The position numbers and the translations under genes were made by a program. Positions 1-7,941 of a stretch of 35,914 bases of DNA are shown piece by piece. The notes below the pieces were generated by a model. It saw nothing but the letters and a program-made list of their open reading frames with translations. It was not told where the DNA came from and did no database searches. The stretch comes from Parcubacteria group bacterium CG08_land_8_20_14_0_20_48_21. GTDB lineage: Bacteria; Patescibacteriota; Patescibacteriia; UBA1544. The stretch's first letter is position 1; every line of letters starts with the position of its first letter. The stretch is from positions 1 through 35,914 of the forward strand of contig PEYJ01000011.1 of assembly GCA_002774425.1 (NCBI GenBank). Reading direction: 5' to 3'.

Positions 1-2
1 AA

Positions 3-281
3 ATCGTAAAAACAAAAGGCGGAAAAATTTGGATCGATTTTGTCAACAATAGAGAAACGCTGGACTTGATTTACAAAAGCCATTACGGAAGCAATACTTT
101 GGGCAGGGTTTTAACTAAAGCCGAAATGGATAAAGTTGGAGAATCTCTTGTCGCTCAATTTAGCGGACAGCTTGAAACAGATATTTATTTGAACACTTTG
201 AGTTTTTTCCCCGGTACTTTCACAGATAATCCCAAAGTTGGAAAATATGTCGAAACGATTGAATATAATCCGAACAAATAA
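3..281 (+). CDS. Hypothetical protein, C-terminal part (5' end outside window)
   Basis: Open frame from position 3 (IVKTKGGKIWIDFVNNRETLDLIYKSHYG...) to TAA at 279-281. The ORF track starts at an internal TTG. Confidence 0.5.
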   Translation: MVKTKGGKIWIDFVNNRETLDLIYKSHYGSNTLGRVLTKAEMDKVGESLVAQFSGQLETDIYLNTLSFFPGTFTDNPKVGKYVETIEYNPNK

Positions 282-339
282 AAAGTGTCAAAATTGAATT
301 AGATTTTTTTCACAAAAGAGAACTCCGTGGGTCGTTGCA

Positions 340-545
340 CTTTCTTTTTGGCTCTAAAATAATAAAATAAGGAAGCCAAAAAGGACCCTCGTACAACACA
401 GTATATCTGACTCGCTCCTGCCGTCGCTCGACCCATATTTGCCTCCGTTTCACTACGGCAAGCATCAGATATGCTGAAACGTTGTGCGGAAATTGTTCGC
501 TCCGCTCACCATCCCCTCCCACGCATAACAAAGGGGGCATATTCT
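340..545 (+). ncRNA. Candidate structured RNA or repeat element of unknown function
   Basis: Stems: 344-353/374-383 (10 bp), 390-397/481-488, 399-410/465-476, 419-423/456-460. The two non-Watson-Crick positions are G-U only if the + strand is the RNA. Confidence 0.4.
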
Positions 546-635
546 TTACACCATTTGCCGTGCAGAGCGATTTTAAACACGCATTACAAGACCATAAAAA
601 CGATGTGTGGCTTTATGGTTTTGCCGAGTGAAGAT

Positions 636-1739
636 TTACTTCCTTTTGCTTCCACCTTGCGTTTCTCTATACGCCATCTCCCACGACTGTTGATACAACA
701 TAAGTGTTTCCCCGCGCGTTGGAAGTTTGGCGATGGCGTTTCTCGCACCTTGCGCAAGCGTTTCCCGCAATGCCACATCTTCCCGCAAGCGCAGCATCGC
801 GTTTGCTAACGCCCGCACATTACCAACCGAAATAACCAATCCGCTTTGTTCGTTAACAATCACCTCTCCCGCACACCCGACATCCGTCATCATAATAGGC
901 AATCCTTGCGCCGCAGCTTCAATAACCACCAATCCCCACCCTTCATAGTCAGACGAAAGGACAAGCGTATCAGCCTGTTTGTATACTTTTTCAAGATCAT
1001 TCACCCATCCCAAAAATTTCACCCCATCGCTTACTCCTTGATTTTTGCTCCTTGCTTCAAGTTTTCTCCTCTCTCTTCCTTCCCCCGCGATCCATAATTC
1101 CGTATGCGGGTATTTTTTTACCACTTCCACCATTGCCTCAATTTGCAGATCAATCCGCTTCACCGGAACAAGTCTCCCTACCGTCAAAAATACAAAAGGG
1201 ATATCATGCTCTCTTCTCCGTTCTTTTTTCTCCTTATTTCTCACTTCCGTATAAATCGGTATGACCGTGATCTTTCCTTCCGCAACGCTAAACTCTCCTA
1301 GCAATTGTCTTTTGATCCTCATGCTGACAACGCGTACCGCATGTGCATGGCGCAGAACAAACCGTGCGCATAAACGCCTCGCGCCGCACAACCGTTCCCA
1401 CCCGTGTACCTGCACCTCCAATCCCGCGTGAAACCGCCGCGCAACAAGATAGGCAAGCACACCCAAGTAATACGGGTCCTGCACGGTTACCACGTCATAC
1501 CGCCGCATGCGCATGAGCCGCTGCGCTTCCTTATACATACGATAGAGCTGTAACAACTTCGTGCTTCCCGCTCCCGAATATACCGCGGAGTTTTTTGCAA
1601 GATCGGCATGCACGCGCGTAAGCGCAGGAACCAGTACATCATAACGTTCTACATGTGTTGCGTAGGCGCGTAATCGTTCTGCCAAAGCAGAATCAGTGCG
1701 CACAGCGGTTGCGTCGCTGCCAATGCTCAAAATTTTCAT
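636..1739 (-). CDS. Glycosyltransferase family 4 protein
   Basis: 367 aa. GT-B fold signature ...FLTVGRLVPVKRIDLQIEAM...ADTLVLSSDYEGWGLVVIEAAAQGLPIMMTDVGCAGEVI. Confidence 0.9.
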   Translation of the reverse strand: MKILSIGSDATAVRTDSALAERLRAYATHVERYDVLVPALTRVHADLAKNSAVYSGAGSTKLLQLYRMYKEAQRLMRMRRYDVVTVQDPYYLGVLAYLVARRFHAGLEVQVHGWERLCGARRLCARFVLRHAHAVRVVSMRIKRQLLGEFSVAEGKITVIPIYTEVRNKEKKERRREHDIPFVFLTVGRLVPVKRIDLQIEAMVEVVKKYPHTELWIAGEGRERRKLEARSKNQGVSDGVKFLGWVNDLEKVYKQADTLVLSSDYEGWGLVVIEAAAQGLPIMMTDVGCAGEVIVNEQSGLVISVGNVRALANAMLRLREDVALRETLAQGARNAIAKLPTRGETLMLYQQSWEMAYRETQGGSKRK

Positions 1740-2737
1740 AAACGTTCTATGAGGTGTACCAACTCTTGCGCAATATCTTTATAGGTATGCACAAAGGCAA
1801 AATTCCTTATTTTTTCACGCTGCGCCGCATAGCGCGCCGCATCAGCCAAATAGAGTATCTTTTCTTTTATATCCGCAACCTCTAGCGGATTCACAAATAA
1901 TCCGATATCTTGCAGCCGATCATAGAGACCGCACGATCGCGTTACAATAAAAGGCTTGTTGTACATTATGGCTTCTAAAATAATATTGGGGCTCACTTCG
2001 GATAATGAGGGAATAATAACTGCGTAGCATTCTGCTATTTTTTTCAATAGCTCTTCGTGCGCTATAGCATCGCTCAATGCAAGTTCAAGCGATGCGTCCT
2101 CTTTTTTTGCGCGCGCGAATGCTTCTTCCAACCGGTCTGTATTTTTAAGCGTGATGCGCCTTCCCGCCCAGAGGAAATTTTTGCGCGACGCTTTTTTTCC
2201 GTCACGCCTTTCAGAATAAACGTTCTCTATCACATGAACCTTTCCCCGAGGAATATCGTATGCCTCGCACATTATTTCACTTTGCCATTTGGTGCTCATT
2301 ACTACCGCGCCGCACGCGCGAAAAAGCCAGCCCGTCATACGGTAAATACATCTTTCTTTGAAAGAGTACGCGCGCGTTTGTTCATAAAATTGTGCCAGTA
2401 CGATGGATTCTTTTGTCCGCTCAATGTAAGATTCCCACAAAAAATCACCGCCAACGCGCACGATGCTCTTTTTCCCGAAAAGTTTTGCAGCCGCTACCGC
2501 AGGAACGCCGGAGCTGAATGTGTCCAGCGCCAGCACGGCATCAACTCGAGGCATCGCGCAGGCGACACGAAAAAAATACCAAAGGTGCCGCACGCCGATT
2601 GGCAATTTTTTTTCCAGTTTATAAGAACGTACCACGACCGTATGTTCGCTCGACAAAACATTGTAGAGTGCTTGCGCGTAGTACGCCGGCCCGCCGACAT
2701 CGGGCGGATAAATGCCGGTTGCGATGAGTATGCGCAT
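1736..2737 (-). CDS. Glycosyltransferase family 4 protein
   Basis: 333 aa. N-term MRILIATGIYPPDVGGPAYYAQ, C-term IIPSLSEVSPNIILEAIMYNKPFIVT. Overlaps the downstream GT by 4 bp. Confidence 0.88.
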   Translation of the reverse strand: MRILIATGIYPPDVGGPAYYAQALYNVLSSEHTVVVRSYKLEKKLPIGVRHLWYFFRVACAMPRVDAVLALDTFSSGVPAVAAAKLFGKKSIVRVGGDFLWESYIERTKESIVLAQFYEQTRAYSFKERCIYRMTGWLFRACGAVVMSTKWQSEIMCEAYDIPRGKVHVIENVYSERRDGKKASRKNFLWAGRRITLKNTDRLEEAFARAKKEDASLELALSDAIAHEELLKKIAECYAVIIPSLSEVSPNIILEAIMYNKPFIVTRSCGLYDRLQDIGLFVNPLEVADIKEKILYLADAARYAAQREKIRNFAFVHTYKDIAQELVHLIERL

Positions 2738-2860
2738 AGATATTATGCTGTTTCAGTGTACTAGATACACCATAAATGTGCAACGCTTGCACTACATATA
2801 AAAACCGTAAGGATATAACGGCTTCAACGGAGTGGTACACGTATATGTTCCACCGGGATA

Positions 2861-3482
2861 TTAAGGATGGATATGAGTGCTTTTGAAAGAAATTTTATGT
2901 TCTTTCAGGTGAGCATGGACATCGAAGAGTATCTTAAAAACCGTAAGCAATAGTATGCCAAACATAGGCGCATGAAAAATTGTAATCAACCACCCGCTAC
3001 CTATAATGGTAACGTGCATCAGTACGATACGGCCGTAGGGAGCAACAAATAATTTATCTGCGGTCATTCCTTTGTATTCGCCTTTCCCAATATAATTAGA
3101 GAAATAAGAAAACGTATGGCTTGCGAACATCGCGAGAAAAGCCGGTAGGAGCATCTGTAGTTGCGAAAGAAAAATGCTCAAAGAAGGAAGGAGCGAGGGT
3201 GTTTCCGTTTGAGGGCCAAAGAGCGCAAAAATAAAAGCCAAATGTCCCGCCATAAACCGCTATAGTGTACAATAAAAAGGTACCATGACGATGCTCAAAA
3301 TTCTCGCTGCCTGTACAAGCTTCAACACGTTAAAAAAATCCTATGATCACGCTTTCCAACCAAAACAAAAAAATGATGGAGAACAAATCCACACCAAAAA
3401 AAAGTACTCCCATAAGCGGTATGAGATTGGCGGTAATAAGCACTCCGGCTGAAGTATACGTAGTACGTAGGAGTCGCAACAT
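2861..3482 (-). pseudogene. DUF6498-like membrane protein, frameshifted
   Basis: Intact C-terminal ORF MAGHLAFIFALFG...SYFSNYIGKGEYKG...PYGRIVLMHVTII. The N-terminal half is readable only by switching frames: MLRLLRTTYTSAGVLITANLIPLMGVLFF / VDLFSIIFLFWLESVIIGFF / NVLKLVQAARI. Confidence 0.65.
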
Positions 3483-3491
3483 ACCGTCGCG

Positions 3492-4088
3492 TTATTTGCG
3501 GCTATACACTCCTATAAGCTGCGATGTGGTAACCACATGCCCCTCCATTGCCGCTTCAAGCAACTCTTTGTCTGCGTTTGGGGAGAGATAAAGCATTGTA
3601 TCCAGCGCGTAAAGTTTAAAGAAGTAGCGGTGTGATCCCGTTGGTGGACAGGGACCGCCGTATCCGGGTTTGCCGAAACTCGTCATGCCTTCCACAGCAC
3701 CCGGCGGCACACTATGCTCGGCAATTGCTGTTGTGGAAGGATGTATATTCCACAGTATCCAGTGTACCCACGTATCTGAAGGCGCGTCCGGATCGTCGAT
3801 AACGAGTGCGAGACTTTTCGCTTCTTCCGGTATATTGGCAATCATAAGCGACGGATTACTATTCATGCCGTCACACGTATATTTAACCGGAATGGGTTCG
3901 TTGTTATGAAAAACGGTCGAGGTAATTTCCATAGAAGTCTGCAAAGCTGTACTTGGTACGTCAAGTATCGTTTGGTCATGAGAGTCAAAGTTCCGGAGAA
4001 GAACATAACCACCTCCGATACATATGGTAATACCAATGAGCGTAAAAATGAATTTAGACATGTTTCGCGTTTGATCGGTATTCTCCAA
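3492..4088 (-). CDS. YbhB/YbcL family (PEBP, Raf kinase inhibitor-like) protein with N-terminal TM segment
   Basis: 198 aa. IPVKYTCDGMNSNPSL, LVIDDPDAPSDTWVHWILWNI, GYGGPCPPTGSHRYFFKLYALD are PEBP hallmarks. Confidence 0.92.
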   Translation of the reverse strand: MENTDQTRNMSKFIFTLIGITICIGGGYVLLRNFDSHDQTILDVPSTALQTSMEITSTVFHNNEPIPVKYTCDGMNSNPSLMIANIPEEAKSLALVIDDPDAPSDTWVHWILWNIHPSTTAIAEHSVPPGAVEGMTSFGKPGYGGPCPPTGSHRYFFKLYALDTMLYLSPNADKELLEAAMEGHVVTTSQLIGVYSRK

Positions 4089-4173
4089 AAACTGTAACGT
4101 GATTTTTTAACGCGGGATTTGTTTTCTGTTCAGGACCCCATCGTATGTTGTCAAATTCCGCATTACTCAAATA

Positions 4174-4434
4174 TCATCCCCTACGCGAAACATGTTGTTC
4201 CACCGAATCATGATATACCTGTACAAGCTCGTGGCCATCAAAGTACAACCTATCGATCGCGCCATCATCAAGATACTTTACCCCCACACGCCGATCGTGT
4301 GCCGATGGAATTTCGGTGGCGCATGAAATAACTTGTGTCCATCTTCCATCAATCTTTACACCGTCAAGCGTTGCCGGATACTCAATGAGTTCTCTCGTTT
4401 CAATTGGTGGTGTAAGCACTGCTGTTTCCAGCAT
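4174..4434 (-). CDS. Hypothetical protein (probable start MLETAVLTPP)
   Basis: The ORF track gives 4174..4479. The internal ATG near 4434 avoids overlap with the upstream gene. No recognised domain. Confidence 0.35.
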   Translation of the reverse strand: MLETAVLTPPIETRELIEYPATLDGVKIDGRWTQVISCATEIPSAHDRRVGVKYLDDGAIDRLYFDGHELVQVYHDSVEQHVSRRG

Positions 4435-4445
4435 ATATAAGTAGG

Positions 4446-4982
4446 TTACCTTGTACCTCCACGCGCGTCCGCAAGACATTCCACGATCTCCATGGTTTCA
4501 ACCCATCCGCACGCGCCGTCATCTTTGCGCACGCACAGCGCGTTACGGTAGCAGGCATATTCTTCTTTATATTCGCACGTGGAAACAAGTTCTTCATCGG
4601 CGCAAAGCTGACCGCTGCACCCGGTGATGACACATCCGTCGCGCGCGCGGCTATTTGGCGGCGCATCATCAACCGTCACATCTTCCACAAACAAGCGTCC
4701 ATTCGCCGTGCGGCATTGGCGCGGAAAACTTTCCGCGACCGGATAACCAGCTGCCACGCAATCGGTAAAATCGGTAATATTCGCGGCATCAGACGGAAAT
4801 ACCTGCTGCGTATCTGGCGGCACATCCGGCAAGCCCTGTACAGGCTTACCTAAGGGTGGTTGTACGCTTGGCGCGAGCTGCGGTGAAAGTATAAATGATT
4901 CCGCATGCGATAACCACCACGCAACACCCATAATCAGAACGGCTATAGTAAAAAATACGCCGATTTCAACTGCATGTTTCAT
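4446..4982 (-). CDS. Cysteine-rich exported protein, eight-cysteine-cluster-like domain
   Basis: 178 aa. N-terminal TM, then CVAAGYPVAESFPRQCRTANGRLFVED and CVITGCSGQLCADEELVSTCEYKEEYACYRNALCVRKDDGACGWVETMEIVECL. Confidence 0.7.
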   Translation of the reverse strand: MKHAVEIGVFFTIAVLIMGVAWWLSHAESFILSPQLAPSVQPPLGKPVQGLPDVPPDTQQVFPSDAANITDFTDCVAAGYPVAESFPRQCRTANGRLFVEDVTVDDAPPNSRARDGCVITGCSGQLCADEELVSTCEYKEEYACYRNALCVRKDDGACGWVETMEIVECLADARGGTR

Positions 4983-5038
4983 ACAAAATACTTCTTGGGC
5001 TAATTCGTACGAATTATGGTTATGGCAGTAACCTGATG

Positions 5039-5602
5039 TTAGTGGTACAGGTGGCTGTATTTTTTGAGCCGTTTTTTTATGTCCTTATACTCGGGAACGA
5101 GTTCGCCAACCAGCAGCCAAAATCTTTTTGAGTGATTCATCTCTTTCAGATGACACAGCTCATGCGCAATGATGTACTCTGCCATCTCCTCCGGTAAAAA
5201 AACGAGGCGGTAATTAAAGTTGAGATTGCCGTCCCTTGAACAACTTCCCCATCGCGTTTGCTGATTCCGTATGGCAATTTTTTTAAAAGCAAACCCGTAC
5301 ACTTGAGCAAAATGTCCTGCGCGTTCCGCAATATACTTGCGCGCATGTTCCTTGTAGAAAATGTATTCATGCCGCGTATCTTTTTTTGGTTTCATTATTT
5401 GTATCTTTTGAAACACTTCTACGTGCTTGCTAATCCACTGCCGTCTTTCTTCAATAAACCGTTCAACCAAAGCAAGGGTTACCCCGTACGGCATGGACAC
5501 AACCACCCGACCGTCCGCATGCACGCGCAAATGCATATATTTCGCTCTCCTGTGCCGCCGAATGGTATACATAACTCCGCAGTATTGTTTTTCCTTTGTC
5601 AT
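5039..5602 (-). CDS. YgjP-like / SprT-like zinc metallopeptidase (DUF45)
   Basis: TRWGSCSRDGNLNFNYRLVFLPEEMAEYIIAHELCHLKEMNHSKRFW. Start taken as MTKEKQYCG; the ORF track extends to 5647. Confidence 0.88.
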   Translation of the reverse strand: MTKEKQYCGVMYTIRRHRRAKYMHLRVHADGRVVVSMPYGVTLALVERFIEERRQWISKHVEVFQKIQIMKPKKDTRHEYIFYKEHARKYIAERAGHFAQVYGFAFKKIAIRNQQTRWGSCSRDGNLNFNYRLVFLPEEMAEYIIAHELCHLKEMNHSKRFWLLVGELVPEYKDIKKRLKKYSHLYH

Positions 5603-5811
5603 ACGGCTACTATAGCACACCGTGACAGGAAAAACTATTCGTGGCACAAAATGAGATGTATGATAAAATTGCCTATAGATCGCGTATAAATATACAAAAC
5701 GGCACTACGTTCACTATCTGCTCTTACACCGTTGTGGATAAAAAATGACTTGTAAATTAGGTATCCTGTGATAAGATTGAAACTCAACCCCATGTCATAC
5801 TTACCTCATGT

Positions 5812-6351
5812 TTGTATGGCTTTTTCTTTTTTTACGCACATGGCGCGCATTTCCCTACGACTGATAAAAAGTCAACTACCTCAAAGAGCGTTATAAGTTT
5901 TTTTCTCATTGTTTCACTTGCAATGTTTGCGCACGGCGCATTCACTTCCGACAAAGAAGGTACGATAGGACCATGGTGCGAGGAGTCGCAAACCGGATGC
6001 ATCTACGCCCTTGGGTATTGGAAAACACACGCAACCTACGGCCCCGCGTCTTATGACGCAACATGGGCTCAACTTGGTGAAGATACGCCATTTTACGTAA
6101 GTGGGCAGAGTACCTATGAAGTACTGACCACGTCGCCCGCAGGCAACAGCTATTATGCGCTCGCCCATCAATATATTGCGGCTACGTTGAATCTCGCCTT
6201 TGGCGCTTCCATGCCGAGTACCGTGCAAGACGCTTATTCCGGCGCACAGTATTTTTTTGAAACATACACACCAGAAGAGCTGAAAAATTTTCTTGAGAGT
6301 CATGCGGTTAAAATCTCTACCAGTTGGATACACATGACACGTTTACCGTGA
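5812..6351 (+). CDS. Exported GYWKTH-motif surface protein, probably truncated at the C-terminus
   Basis: Signal-like SVISFFLIVSLAMFAHGAF, then GCIYALGYWKTHATYGPASYDATWAQLGEDTPFYVSGQ. No ATG upstream of the signal segment in this frame, so the start is uncertain. Confidence 0.6.
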   Translation: MYGFFFFYAHGAHFPTTDKKSTTSKSVISFFLIVSLAMFAHGAFTSDKEGTIGPWCEESQTGCIYALGYWKTHATYGPASYDATWAQLGEDTPFYVSGQSTYEVLTTSPAGNSYYALAHQYIAATLNLAFGASMPSTVQDAYSGAQYFFETYTPEELKNFLESHAVKISTSWIHMTRLP

Positions 6352-6557
6352 CGCTGCACTACGCATCGGGACACCGTATTACCTATACCTACACTGCCAC
6401 TATGCGGGATATTGTCGCGGCGGACGACCAAAAACTTTTCGCATCAACCGAGGATTCCGAAGTTATCCTTGCCACGTGCTGGCCATTGAATACGAACTGG
6501 AAACGCCTCATGGTACGCGGCACACTCACGTGTGTTGCTATACAACCGGTTGAATAA
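6312..6557 (+). pseudogene. C-terminal sortase remnant
   Basis: NLYQLDTHDTFTVTL...SEVILATCWPLNTNWKRLMVRGTL has a TLxTC-like Cys and a downstream Arg. There is no catalytic-His N-terminal half, and a TAA sits at 6309-6311. Confidence 0.6.
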
Positions 6558-6570
6558 ATGCACCATGAAC

Positions 6571-6608
6571 AACCGTTCGCTTCAGTCAGTTGGCTGAAGC
6601 GAACGGTT
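6571..6608. terminator. 15-bp perfect hairpin, probable terminator
   Basis: aaccgttcgcttcag-tcagttgg-ctgaagcgaacggtt just after the sortase-remnant stop. Confidence 0.65.
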
Positions 6609-6697
6609 ACAACTTTTAACATCCGGATTATCTATTTCCGATAAAGTATCCGCATACCCCTGTCTTATAATAACTTTTACCAATCCGTAGTTCCGTG

Positions 6698-7393
6698 CTA
6701 ATCCAAATCTTTCTTCATTTTATCAAACTCCTCTTTGGATATTTCTCCTTTGGCATAACGCTCTTTGAGAATATCAAGAGGTGTTCTTGATTGTCCGTGT
6801 ATGCAATGAGATGGTCCCATAATCAGCCATCTAATCAACACCGCGATTCCGGTGATAATTAAAATCCAGAAAATAAGCATGGAGATACCGCCAAACCAGC
6901 CAAAACCCAAGCCCATTGGATTGTTGCCAAAACCCCACATCATAGAATTATTGTTACTTTGATTAAATCCCGTGAGAGACGACCACCCTCCCATCATCGG
7001 CATAAAGTTAAAGCCTTGCGGGTAGGAAACGGATGTGTCGCAACCGCTCATTCTTTTGCCCATTGTGATATGCGCCTGATCTTCGCCTTCTTTGCCAAAT
7101 CTTTGTTTCAGCATCACGTTCATCGCTGCATGCGAATCGCCCGCCATCGCTCCCATGAAGTACTCTCCCAAAAGTTCATATTCTTCGTCTGATAAATTCT
7201 GACAGCTTTTTTGGTTTGACTGCAGGTTCTGCCATAGTTCTTTGCCCTTCTGTTCCTCTTGAGCTGTTTCGGAATTCGTATCCGATGCATTCAAAAACTG
7301 ACCCATCATGGGTTGAGCCAAGACAACACCTCCTGCACCGAGCATCAAAAACGCCAAAGCGAAAATTATAGAGGTACTTTTCATATTATCCAA
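6698..7393 (-). CDS. SHOCT-domain membrane protein
   Basis: 231 aa. Signal peptide, Met/Gly-rich middle, TM segment, and C-term TPLDILKERYAKGEISKEEFDKMKKDL (SHOCT). Confidence 0.8.
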   Translation of the reverse strand: MDNMKSTSIIFALAFLMLGAGGVVLAQPMMGQFLNASDTNSETAQEEQKGKELWQNLQSNQKSCQNLSDEEYELLGEYFMGAMAGDSHAAMNVMLKQRFGKEGEDQAHITMGKRMSGCDTSVSYPQGFNFMPMMGGWSSLTGFNQSNNNSMMWGFGNNPMGLGFGWFGGISMLIFWILIITGIAVLIRWLIMGPSHCIHGQSRTPLDILKERYAKGEISKEEFDKMKKDLD

Positions 7394-7712
7394 ATGTCAG
7401 AACTTTATCCGAGTTTTCTATTAAGTTGAGTAAATCGGTCATTGTGGAAATAGGACAAACTCCACTTTCTTCTTTGCCACGTATTTTAAGACACGTTCCA
7501 CAGACGTAAATTTTGCCTTGTAAATCCTTGAATTCTTTAACCTTGGCAGAAATATCAAAATTCTTGGCATCTGGTATGTTTTCAAGTTCCGAGCCTTTGC
7601 TCAACAGGAACATCTTCACCTAATGACTCTCTTTTAGAGCTACTATGCCCAAACGAAAAACATTCCAAACCTGTTCCTGTTTATTTGTTTGTAATATAAT
7701 ACCAAGTTTCAT
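7386..7712 (-). pseudogene. DsrE/F-family protein with in-frame TAG
   Basis: Reads MKLGIILQTNKQEQVWNVFRLGIVALKESH*VKMFLLSKGSELENIPDAKNFDISAKVKEFKDLQGKIYVCGTCLKIRGKEESGVCPISTMTDLL in one frame with a single TAG at 7620-7622. Confidence 0.75.
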
Positions 7713-7771
7713 AGAGCTGTGAAAAATTTAGGTGATGAGTGGGATTCGTAACCTAGTATGTACTATAATTT

Positions 7772-7846
7772 TGGTACCGCCACGGGGAATCGAACCCCGG
7801 TTACCAGGATGAGAACCTGATGTCCTAACCACTAGACGATAGCGGC
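7772..7846 (-). tRNA. tRNA-Glu (CUC), CCA encoded
   Basis: Reverse strand gccgctatcgtctagtggttaggacatcaggttctcatcctggtaaccggggttcgattccccgtggcggtacca. Full cloverleaf; anticodon loop TTCTCAT. Confidence 0.96.
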
Positions 7847-7941
7847 ATTATACATACAACACAATCCTAACAAAGCAGGGCGTATGCGTCAATAATGACC
7901 TTTCCGCTCATATTCGGTATCTGTGTCTGACCTATCCAATA

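Noticed and set aside
310-540. Minus-strand 76-aa ORF MPPLLCVGGDGERSEQF...
   Set aside because: It coincides with a strongly structured region whose wobble pairs favour the opposite strand; no domain. Treated as spurious ORF over a possible RNA element.
636-2737. Novel biosynthetic glycosylation system from the two tandem GT4 genes
   Set aside because: Tandem GT4 genes are common; no specific partner genes within the window support a particular pathway.
2057-2764. Plus-strand 235-aa ORF
   Set aside because: Antisense to a clear GT4 glycosyltransferase; no recognisable motifs.
5258-5689. Plus-strand 143-aa ORF
   Set aside because: Antisense to the YgjP-like peptidase.
5812-6557. Programmed ribosomal frameshift making a GYWKTH-sortase fusion
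   Set aside because: No slippery heptamer seen in the overlap, and even a fused product would lack the sortase His half; deletion scar is simpler.
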